A DNA stretch of 64,000 bases from Gavia stellata (Eukaryota; Chordata; Aves; Gaviiformes; Gaviidae): contig NC_082595.1 of assembly GCF_030936135.1 (NCBI RefSeq), positions 75,054,135-75,118,134 on the forward strand, read 5' to 3'. Position numbers and translations under genes: made by a program. Within the stretch, counting starts at the first letter, position 1. Every line of letters begins with the position of its first letter. Below the pieces are notes generated by a model, which searched no databases, had not been told where the DNA came from, and worked only from the letters and a program-made list of their open reading frames with translations. Below, one piece after another: positions 54,195 to 64,000 of this stretch.

Positions 54195-54702
54195 GTACTA
54201 TGTGTTTTCCAGTTTGCAACAGGATGTCATAGGACAGTGGGCACCTTGCAGTGAATTTTTAACCCACACCTGAGAAATTTGGAGTAAATAAACCAGTCAG
54301 GATTCAGGTGGGATTCAGATAATGTCTTTGGTTGCAAGAACAAGGATTACAGTAATTCAGTGGGTTGCTTGTGAGCCATAATAATTCCACAGATGGAGAA
54401 ACATATGACTAGCTGATTTTTTTTTTTTAACTATTTTGTACTGTAATGCCATTTTGACATTTAACCCACTAATGTTGTGACTGCATACCTCCATGATGTG
54501 TAATTCAGTGGAACGTGGATCAAAGATAGGTTTATTTAAACCCCCTGACAGCTAAAGAATATTGTATTAGTTGGTGATTTGAACACTAATTGTTAATATT
54601 TAAAGGAGTATTTTTAATAGAATGCATTATGCATTCCAGGACCACTAGAATTTAGCAAATGTGAAATGAACCCTTTTTAAGAGTGTTGCACGATTGCTTA
54701 AA

Positions 54703-54742
54703 ATTATATTTTATATATATATTTTATATATATATATTTTTA
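54703..54742 (+). repeat. (TA)n/T-rich tract before a poly(A) signal
   Basis: TTATATTTTATATATATATTTTATATATATATATTTTTATG lies directly before ATTAAA at 54750. Confidence 0.9.
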
Positions 54743-54749
54743 TGCAAAT

Positions 54750-54755
54750 ATTAAA
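54750..54755 (+). terminator. Candidate TENT5A poly(A) signal (ATTAAA)
   Basis: ATTAAA, the commonest variant signal, lies just after a dense TA repeat and is followed by the GU-rich TTTGATCTGGTTGTC. Cleavage would be near 54.77 kb, giving a 3'UTR of about 1.8 kb. Confidence 0.4.
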
Positions 54756-57052
54756 CATCTTTGATCTGGTTGTCACACTGCATTTACAATTTCAGTACTG
54801 TACTTTATTTAAATGGAATCACTTTACATTGGAACAATAACTATTCACTTTCATTTCCTCTCCTGGAAGACCAGCAGGGGGAAAAAAAACCAACCTCCGC
54901 TGTTGTTTTCACTTCGGTGCCATCTCTGAAGGTGTTAAGTTCTTTGTTGGGCTTTGAAAACCGAATGACCAAGTGACACTCGACTCTAGTATTTTGCTTT
55001 TTCCTACTGAGGGGAAAAAAGGCCAAAAGAAAAGGGAATTCAGGCTTTTGCAGGAAAAGTGGCGGTGCCCTGCCTGGGTGCAGGCAGGCTCTGGCGCTGG
55101 AGGAGGCAGGGGCAGGGGAGAGGGAGAGGACTCGTGTCCTGGCAGTGTGTTTTCCCTGCGGAGCGAGTAAGGTACATCTATTTTTGTCGCGCTTGGTACT
55201 TTTCACTCCGGAGGCAATTTAACAGGAACCCGATTTGTTTACTGAAGCACCTTCCCTGCGAGTCCTTCGAGAACCGTAAGAGCTGGTTCATTGCCATCGC
55301 AGCATCGACTCGCAGACCTCGTCCCCACCTTCCCTTCCTCCGGCGCTGGCTGCAGCCTCCCGCCGGGCTTCTCATCCCCGGGGTCCCCCTCCAGCCCCCC
55401 GCAGGGTCCGGGCTGGGTGCTCCTGGCCCGCTGTCTCCCCTTGCCTCCAGCTCCTGGGAGGGTTTGCTAGCGGAAGCCACGGGGAGGGCTGGGGAAATAG
55501 GATCAGCTGGTAATGTGGTATGTCTTCTCTCGCCACAACTATTTGCAGCGAATAAATGAGTCATCCGCTCTTTAACAGGGTTTGAGAATCTATAGCTGTG
55601 CCACAACCGCAGAACGCTGATAATACATGACACGATGTATTTTTCCTTTGAAGGACCCTTTTTTTTCCCCTTGCTAGAAAGAAATTTTTGATTTACTTCC
55701 TCTCAGCTCAAATTTTATTGTGGTTTTTTTATGATTGACAGCAGCTAGTTACCTTATAGTGCATGCAGCAGGGCTCTGAGCTAAACTGCACCTTTCAGCG
55801 TTTGCGTTTTGATACATATATAATATGTTTTTATATATATTATATAGGTATTCCGGATCTGTTTTGCATATGTTAATGATCAAGTGGTGGAACTGGTGGA
55901 GCTTTGTTTTATCTGTGACTGATAGCTTAAAAGGTGCCTGGTGTTAGAGGTGGGAAGAAGGTATGAGTTCAGGCCAAGAGTAAAATAAGAACCCCTTTTC
56001 AAAGCTGGTTTATTTCTGCGGTTTGCACACCTTCCCCTCCATAAAGTCTGACTTTTTTTTGACTGTTTTTTCCCCTCCTCGTCAGCACACTGGTACTTTT
56101 AAAGTTAACGACCGCGTTCTTGCTTTGTAGACTTCATTTTTCCCATCCAATCAGATGTAAGGTTAGGACTTGTGCTACAAGAGACAGTGCCCCTTTTTAA
56201 AGAGCTGAACTGATTAAAAACATTGACCTGATTACAGTAAAACTGTTTGTGCCGCAGCTGAATTTACTGCTAACCAACAGGGCGCTAAACTTGGTTAAAT
56301 GTAGCGATCATGAAACAACCGAGAGCTTTGAAACGGGATTTTTTTTTTTTCCTTAGATGTAGCTGTCCTCCCAAATGCAAGAACATTTCTTCTAAAAATA
56401 GAAGGGCAATTAGAAGACCAAAAAGATGATATTTTTCTAGCTTTCTCTTATTGCACTTAAAATATTTTTTTATCTTACACAAAGGCCTTCACACAAGTCT
56501 TCTAAACACCTCTGATTAAATGCTTGGTTTGCATCATGTCAGAAGCTCCTACCAGTTAAAAAAAAAAGCTTTTTTTTTTTTTTTAATTGAGAAAATGAAG
56601 TGTGTTAGATAAAACTGCACAGAAAAGGAAAAACTGTAATTGCATATTCAGCTCCTATTTGAATATATTCTTTTGTATGGTTTTCTTTATGCAGCGTTTC
56701 CCTTGCAAGAAAGAAAATCAGTGTACTGTTTTGCTGTTGTAATAATGGTTTGCTAACAAAATAAATAGTAGAAAAAAAAAAGCCTGCAAATTTCAAGACA
56801 GCTTGGCTAAAGCACTGCAGGCTCCTGCAGCCTGTAGGAGTCTGTACAGATTTGCTTTCCCTCAGATTTCCTTACAACTGTTGCCTTCTGCAAGGCATCC
56901 TGTTGCAGCAAACTGCTCCTTGGATTGCTCTTTTGGAACATTTTGACTATAGGCTTTGTCACAGACAGAAACAGAGCTGATGGAAAACAGACTCTAGAGG
57001 GAACAGATTGTGAATTTTGTTTACAGCATCCAATATTTGGATTTTTTTTGTA

Positions 57053-57058
57053 AATAAA
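57053..57058 (+). terminator. Candidate distal TENT5A poly(A) signal (AATAAA)
   Basis: A TGTA at 57049-57052, as bound by CFIm, overlaps the signal's upstream edge. A strongly U/GU-rich region (TTATTTTTTTCTATTGATTTGTGTC) follows. This is the best-formed poly(A) site downstream of the gene and would give a 3'UTR of about 4.1 kb. Confidence 0.5.
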
Positions 57059-57080
57059 AAGAAGTTATTTTTTTCTATTG

Positions 57081-60000
57081 ATTTGTGTCTGCTGTCTTCC
57101 GTGTCTGAAATAGCTCGGGCCTGCTCCTAATGAATACCAAGTTCGCTTTCATTAAAAAAGGACAAGGGCAGCACTTTTCTGGGAAGAGCAGCGTTCGGCT
57201 GCTTTCCGATTGGAGCGCAAGTTGTTTTGAAAAGCCCTGCCTCGTGCCAGCCAACTTTGCGGCTGGCTGCACTCAGCTGCGGAGGAACCTCCCCAGCCAG
57301 TGCCAAATATACTCACCCTAGCACTGGTCGGGCCATGCAAATGGTCCGAAATCTGAAAACCGAAACAGCGCTGCAGCGGCCCCGCGCTCTCGCTGCCTTC
57401 CCAATTTAGATCCTGGTAGCAGGACTGAAACCGTTTCATGATGCTCAGGACTTGTGCGTCGCGAACCACCGTGCCGGCAGTAGCGCGAGGGTCCTGACGC
57501 GCTTGAGATGTATTCGATAGGGGCTGGCACCTCCACCTTACCGTTTCGGCAGGTCTGGGAGGCAGTGGGGTGCTGCTCCCTTGGGTGTAAAGGTGGGGCC
57601 GTCTGTAGCAGATGGGTGTTGTGGGTACTGCAGCTCGGGGAGCTGCTGGGGAGCGGGGATGCACATGCCCATTTGATTCAGCTGCTGAATCAGTTCAGTT
57701 CTTCCTGCAGATTCAACGTTTACTCTCCTTCCCTGCCCTACAATGCTGTCCTTGTCAGCAGAGGTATTTTCTGTTTGCTGTGTTTACAGGAGAGATGCCT
57801 CTGTAATGAAGGCTAATTTCCTCAAAAGGCACTTGAAGGGAATATAAAATACTAATTTACAATGCTTGTGGCAATACTTTTTCAGCCAGGGTGCCTCAGA
57901 CTGACCCAAATTTGAAAAACATTGACTAAGACTCCGCAGTATGTAGCTCTTACTAGGCTCATTCATACAAGGGCGCTGGGCTTGGAAGGCTCACACCGGC
58001 TAAGCATGAGCGTGAATGTGCTTATTGTAATGATGAGTGAACCTGTATTCCCCTGTAAAAACAAACAAACAAACAAGCTCCTGGGGATGCTCCTTTTTCC
58101 AGGCGCAGGAGCAGCCCTCTCGCTGAACGCCGGGCGCCTTTTGCACAGTGCCTCTTCTGAAGCCCGCCAGGCACGGGACGGGACCGTTGGCTAGCCTGGC
58201 CCGGAGAGGGGGATGCACTTGGCATCCCTACCCATATGGCATCGCCTTTCCTCCCATGTTACTTCCAGGAAAGGAGGGGGGACGTGGCCTAATGCTTCGT
58301 CCTGTTAACTTGCTCAGTTATAAAATATTTTAGGCAGTCTGGCAAAGGCGGCTGCAACACCCAAAGAGGCAGATGGAAATCAGGGGACTGAAAACCATCT
58401 AAATCCAAATGCCTTTGCTCCTCTCTCAAAATCCAAGCCCGAATGGATGCTCTTATGCTTTGGAATAAGTTAATTCCAGTTTCTCTGCTTAAATTTCGGG
58501 GGTTTTTTTTGAGATAGGAATGCCAGTTGAGTATCTGGAGCATTGTGAGTCTTCCTTCCCAAACTGAGGAGGAGTATGATGGGGATGGAGCCAGCTGAAC
58601 ACTGTGCTTTAGTAGGTTGTGTTTTTAAGAAGGGAGGAGTGTGCAGGACTGTGGAAGAAGGAGGGCAAAAGCAAGGTGTGAGAATGTGAATCACCTGAGC
58701 GACAACATCGTGGAAAGCTGGAGGACATGCTGATAGATTAAAGTAGGAGGGGAGAAATGGGTCAAGTCTTTAACTTGTGTTCATCCTGCTAAAATGAGTC
58801 TGATCAGGGAAGCTGTCACTTTTAAAGATAGGTAACAGTCTGCAGTTTCTCTTGGCCGCAGCAGCACATTTTTATTTGTGTTAAAAAAAAGAAAAATCCC
58901 CAGGTACCCCTTTGCCCAGGAATGCAGCTGAATGTAGGCTAAATCAACCCTACATCCTCTAGTAAATGTATCTGCAGTCCCTGGAAGGCAATAAATTAAT
59001 AATGCTGAGTTCAGTTTTATAAACCTGCTCTTGGTAAATCCCTATGAAGCCTCTGCAGAGATTTTTGTAGCACAGTCGTGTGCACCTTGTTCCCTAGTGT
59101 TTGTGTGGATCTGGTCATGCCTTCCTGAAACTGCCACCAAGCATCCTCCTTCCTTTTATTTATATGTTTTTAGTAAAATTCAGTGCACATGGCCATATAC
59201 ACTTAGGTAAAGTACAGTCTATAGCTATGCACCATGGTGTTGGAGCCAGTGCTTTTAAAATGTGAAATTATCCGTATCTAACCTACACAGGCTTTCTTCT
59301 GTTCGGCTTCTCTCTTGCAGGGTGTAGAGTTGAGTCGCTTCTAAAATCACGGCTAAAGACAGTAGACAATAAGTATGTCTTGGAGATATTTAGCTCGTCC
59401 CTGTCAGCGTGCATATCTGGTTACCTCTCTGCCATTTGAACGAAGGTAAGTAGAGGTGCCTGGAGCAGGAAGGCAGGCATTCCTGAGGGAGACAAACACG
59501 GCTCTGTGATGATTTTCTCTCAGGGAACGTGTTCCTTAGAGAAGGCGTGCTTGAAGAGCACTCCTGTGTCCACAGTGGCTGCATTGCCCTCATTTTAACT
59601 GTGACTCCCTTGCTTGGGTCATTCCCTCAATCCAAGACATCCATGGAGCTCCTGCAGCACATTCTGATGTGGAAAAGTAATTGCAAGGAAATCTTTCTGT
59701 AATTGCAACCGTTCTTAATTTAACTCATGCTTTGAGGGAAAAATAAAGCCACAATCTTTTTTTTTTTAATCTTTTGTTCTTGAGTAATTTCGTTCGCTCT
59801 CACTTCTGCATTGCTGTTCTGTGCTTGCTTCTCTGCTGCCTTCTCATCCTGATTCTTGCAGCAGAAGTGGAGGGACCAACACCATGTGCTCTTCAGGCTA
59901 TCAATAGCCCTGCTGGTACCCTGGTGTTCAAGCCACTGATGTAAGGTCTGTGCTAGATGGCTTGTTAGGTGACGTTCAGCAAGAGGTGTGGAAGGTCTTT

Positions 60001-63000
60001 GTGTAAACAGGGGTCCTGGGTGTCCTGTGAAATGTCCTTCAGAAATATTTCAAACCAAGTTCTTCACTAGCAGTTAGTTCTTCATGACAGGGGGAATTAT
60101 GCATACAGGCTTGTACGGTTACTTGGACATCTCATCTCAAGAAGTGCAGAATAACAGTCAAATGAATTAAAAATTTAGCAGAATAACAATTATGATTAAA
60201 TCAGCGGAAAAAAAGCACTGCAAGGTACTTATTAAAAATGTCAGCATCCAAACTGGTAGAGAAGCTCTTCCTCAGCTTAAAGGCTTCTCTATGGGTTGTA
60301 GCAGGTTGTTCATACTCTTTGCAAACCAGACACTTGGCTTTGGGCTAAATTACCCACTGGAGAAGCATATACATCTCACCTCAGGCTTTCTCATTTAGGA
60401 AACAACAAATACATGATAGTTGTCTGCTTTGTGATAGTGGTGTGAACTGTGACTTGACTGGTTTATGTAAGTGCTGTTTATAAGGAACCCTATAAATGTC
60501 AGCTAGTGGCAGAAGTGAAACCAAGACCTTAGGCCTTCCTTTTCACCAGCTGTGAACTACTCTCTTGCCGTTTTTATGGAACTGTAAAATTGAATCGCAG
60601 ATTGTTTTTTTAGATTGAGCTTTCCGACGTGTTTTTCATTTCTTCCCAGCCCTCTCTCACCATTAATGTCAAATATTTAAGGCAGGATTTTCTAGTCTGC
60701 CAAACTCATTCTGTGCCAGCATGAGCTGGAGTCACGGTCCCCTGTGGGGCTGCACAGAGGCATTCGTGCTGGGTGCTAAATGCTTGGGGAGCAGCATCTG
60801 CTTTCTTGCAGCCACCATGGGTCTTCACATATGCCACATTCCATAAAATTATTAAAAAATCACAGACGTCACAAGAACATGAAACTAATCAAATTTCACC
60901 CAAAACCTAGATAGGTTTGTCTCCAGGGTTTTACAGATGCCGCTTGTCACCTGCCATTCTCTGACCCCAGGAAGAATATCTGTATTTTATACAAAATGAG
61001 GAAAGCAGTGTCTGCCTTAGATCAGGCTATTGCTGTCAATTGTATGAAGACAGCCCATCAGGCAGCAGAGACTCTGCAGGGTTGGACCAGTGTCCATCCC
61101 AAAAGTAATCTACTAAGAAGAGAGAAAAAAGGTCTTCAAGTGCTGGTGAGGAACTACTGGCAATCTTTTTGTGAAGTGCACACACGGTATTGGCTCAACA
61201 CTGAGCACGATACATTTGTTTTCTGGGGTTTTGTGCGCAGTCATCATACTTGCCGCAGATCACTTGGTACATTACTTGCAGTTTAATTGTCACGGGTGTA
61301 CATTACTGACCGATACATATGGACTACTCTTTTAAGCTGTGCTTTTTGACTGATCAGAGGGTATTCTGTATAAGCAGCACAAAGGTGTCTAGCAGATACT
61401 CTCCACTGCCAAGAGTTTGCTCTTTGGACTCTGAAGACATCTGCATGGGAGTCTTTCCTATGGGATGATGATCTTCCATTGTCCCAGAAATGCCCTCCCA
61501 CAGCAGTGGGAACATCCATGAATGATGGGACGCATCTGATGAAATTCTGGCCGGTGCACCAGGCACCTGAGCAAAAGCCAGCGGTGCCAATAGGACAGTT
61601 ATCCTTTGGCTTTAGCTGGCCTTTGGATGCAGCGGTAGCAGCTACCTCAGTGCTTGAGGAGGGATGCAGGGAACACACAATGCAGATTCGGTGGCTGAGC
61701 TTGACCCTAGCATTACTTGCTAGTTCTTTGTTGTCGAATGTTTGCTCTGCAATAGCAACCAAAGGGCATGACCAGGTTAGGACCCATTGTACCAGGCACT
61801 GTGCAAACATCCCTGGGTGAGTCCCTTCCCTTAGAGCTTCTCTGCATGGGGATTTCAATGAGCTTATTCTTTTCCTTTAGCTGTCTCACAGTAAGTCAAC
61901 TCATTTGCTTAAGGGAAGCTCTTGCTTTTCTAAGAAATGGGATCTACACTGTAAAAAGTGTTCACAAAGAGGCAATTTTCATGAAATTTTATTTAAATCT
62001 GTAAATTTGTTCACTTGCTAAGACTGTCATGTCAAAATCTCAGCTTGAATTCATGAATAACTGAATCCACTTGCTCTTTTAAAAGGCTGTGTGCTTGATG
62101 CAATACATTTTTATCACCAAGAACTGAAATCAGTCCTCTTTCTCTATAGTAAATCCAGAAACAGGTGTATTTCTCCCCCTCATCTTGAATTGCAATCACT
62201 TCAGGAGGTGAAATGAAACAAATGTGGAGTGACATGCAGCAACATTAAATGACTGCAGAGCCAGAAGTTGCAAACGTGCTGAAGAAGCTGAGCCTGTACT
62301 TTGCACCTCTTGAAACTTAGCTCCCCCAAAATGAGTGGGTGTCCTGACTGGGTTTATTGCTTTTTACTTCTATTTTTTTTTAAATTAGGTTGGCTACCAG
62401 ACAAATACACCAGGCCCAGGAATTTTCTTAACAAGCAAAGATTAACTCCACTCTGCAGGGCTACCTCCACCAGTTGGCCATTGAATCCACCTTCCCAAAA
62501 TACTCACCGTCATAAATCCACAATGTCTCAGCCCAAAACTGACAGCAGGAAATCATTATTCTGGGATACACAGTCTCACTAAACGTGTATTACCTCCTGA
62601 ATATATCAAATTGCAATGTTCAGAAAAATCTTGATATGCTAAGCAGTTTATAGACAAAAGTTGTTAGAAAGAGGGTTTAATGATGGCAAACCACTGTATA
62701 TAAAGAGGTTGAGGGAAGGGGAGCCTAATAACAGCCTTTTCTGTAATTCAATACAATAATTTGAAACTCAACTGTAAGCCGGTGAGTATGGTGGCGCCCA
62801 CGAGAGCCGTGTACTGTGGTTATGGGGTAGCCTGTGTTTCCATCATCGTTCCCTGTTTTCAGGGTTTATAGTTTGGCTGTAAAACACCCATCAGAAACTC
62901 AGTGAGTCCACATATGGCTTAAAACCGCAAAAGGCAAGAAATTCAGAATAAGGGCTGGAATTCCCCGTTCTGCCCTCCCACCAGGGTATCGCAGTGTGCC

Positions 63001-64000
63001 GTGATGCCCATCAGGAGGGATGATGGCCTGTGGGTGATGCGTAGTGCATTGGCAAAAGTTTGGCTCATATCTCTGATGTTGTGATAACCATTAGTGGACC
63101 TTTTCCCTGAAAGCTTGGCAACAAATATAGGAACTTATTCACATAGGAACTTTATGTACTCTCTGAAAGGCATATGGATTTCTAAATGAATCCATTTGTT
63201 AGGTATAGTTTAAATAACATGCCAAGAAAGACCAGAATGATAACCTTTTTTGAAAAGTATTTCAAATATTGCTCATTTTGGTTGTGCAATAGACAGAAAC
63301 ATTCTTATTTGGAAAGGTTGGGATCAGATGTATTTATTTTGCACCGAAGATTTTAGATCCAGTTTTTCCTAGATGTACTAAAAGCAAAAATTCGCAAATC
63401 TAAAAAAAACCACCCCACTGATTTCTTGGGAAGCAACTGATTCACTAATCAGAGTTCTGGCCAGTCCACTATAGAGAATGTCCTTCTCATATTGGTCTAA
63501 GCTGACTTTCCTGAAGACCAGTGATAGCTCATGGCTCAGACTCCTCCCCACATAGTATGGGGTTGATGTAATTTCTGCTTTCTTCTTTGGACAGATGAGA
63601 GTGAGAAGCGTGTGGGCTGGGGGATGCCACCTGCCCCATCCTCTTGGGTCCGAAGGAGATTTGCAATACGGAGTACAGCTTGCTTTTTTGTTGTTTACTT
63701 CTGGTCACCCCGAAGCTTTGTGGGCAGAATCCATTCTCAGTGTCTACAGTCCTTGCAGGACACTGTCAAGAAGAGCCTGGAATGAGCACGGCCAGGCAAA
63801 GGGACACTACGCAGTTGGCGGTAGCTGTGGTGCACACCTAATTTGCTGGATGTGTACTAGGGGAAAAGTGACTTGTGAAATCTTTTTTACAATAGAGCTG
63901 GATTATGTCAACTTTCTGTTTATGAAGGAGAGCTGTATTTCAGTGGAGCGGTAGGAAGAAACCAGGTGTTACTTGGTGGGAATACAGGATATGGGATTTC
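57081..64000. other. Intergenic downstream of TENT5A, no gene seen
   Basis: The longest frame (61283-61858, minus, 191 codons) contains an old SINE-like fragment at its beginning and no recognisable domain. A (CAAA)n run near 58060-58076 is simple sequence. By remembered vertebrate synteny this side would face BCKDHB and the upstream side IBTK, but neither is in the window. Confidence 0.6.
61773..61850 (+). mobile_element. Probable ancient amniote SINE (MIR/CORE-like) fragment
   Basis: The segment GGACCCATTGTACCAGGCACTGTGCAAACA, followed by GAGTCCCTTCCCTTAGAGCTT, closely follows a tail I know from many old copies in turtle, crocodile and bird DNA (CCATTGTGCTAGGCACTGTACAAACAC ... AGTCCCTGCCC..AGAGCTTAC). 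The rest of the element is not recognisable. The family name is uncertain. Confidence 0.5.

Larger units (their letters stand above)
52971..57080 (+). other. TENT5A: TENT5A 3' untranslated region (maximum extent) with alternative ends
   Basis: After the TAA, sequence is AT-rich with no coding signal to about 55.0 kb, includes long TA and TG/TA microsatellites, and carries several poly(A) signals. TENT5 genes usually have long 3'UTRs. A GC-richer stretch (55.05-55.48 kb) separates the first 2 kb from the final AT-rich 1.6 kb, so the transcript may stop near 54.2 or 54.77 kb instead of 57.08 kb. The outer limit is inferred. Confidence 0.5.

Noticed and set aside
61283..61858. 191-codon minus-strand frame
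   Set aside because: It covers an old SINE-like fragment, has no domain I recognise, and its composition is that of ordinary intergenic DNA.

Overview
The window looks like avian nuclear DNA. It is one vertebrate gene locus inside a long, repeat-poor, AT-leaning gene desert. Three CR1 LINE fragments support this: two carry the 8-bp ATTCTGTG-type 3' tail, and their translations share the C-terminal CR1 ORF2 block ([30 protein letters not shown]). CR1 is also found in other sauropsids, so 'bird' is an inference from the CR1 tails, the low repeat density and the very close match of the gene to vertebrate orthologues.

The only protein-coding gene I can support is TENT5A (FAM46A), a non-canonical poly(A) polymerase, on the + strand. 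Its coding sequence is in two exons (50739-51173 and 52191-52970) joined by a GT-AG, phase-0 intron, giving a 404-residue protein. Upstream lies a broad CpG island (about 47.8-51.4 kb) with a TATA box (50242-50248), a (CGG)n tract, a 19-base C run and a strong 3' splice acceptor (50655-50656) that implies a small 5'UTR intron. A long AT-rich 3'UTR follows. It has candidate poly(A) sites near 54.2, 54.77 and 57.08 kb; which of them is used cannot be decided from sequence alone.

Layout: 1-47.8 kb is non-coding desert with scattered microsatellites, three CR1 fragments (6.67-7.03 kb minus, 18.68-18.86 kb minus, 28.02-28.45 kb plus) and several stretches that look like conserved non-coding elements. 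The span 47.8-51.4 kb is the CpG island and promoter. The span 50.27 to about 57.1 kb is the TENT5A transcription unit. The span 57.1-64 kb is non-coding, with one likely ancient SINE fragment near 61.8 kb. Long open frames inside the CpG island and elsewhere show no recognisable protein and are treated as chance. I found no convincing new gene system. The most interesting signals are in the TENT5A promoter architecture, the absence from this start codon of the Gly-rich N-terminal repeat known in human TENT5A, and an AT-rich block embedded in the CpG island.
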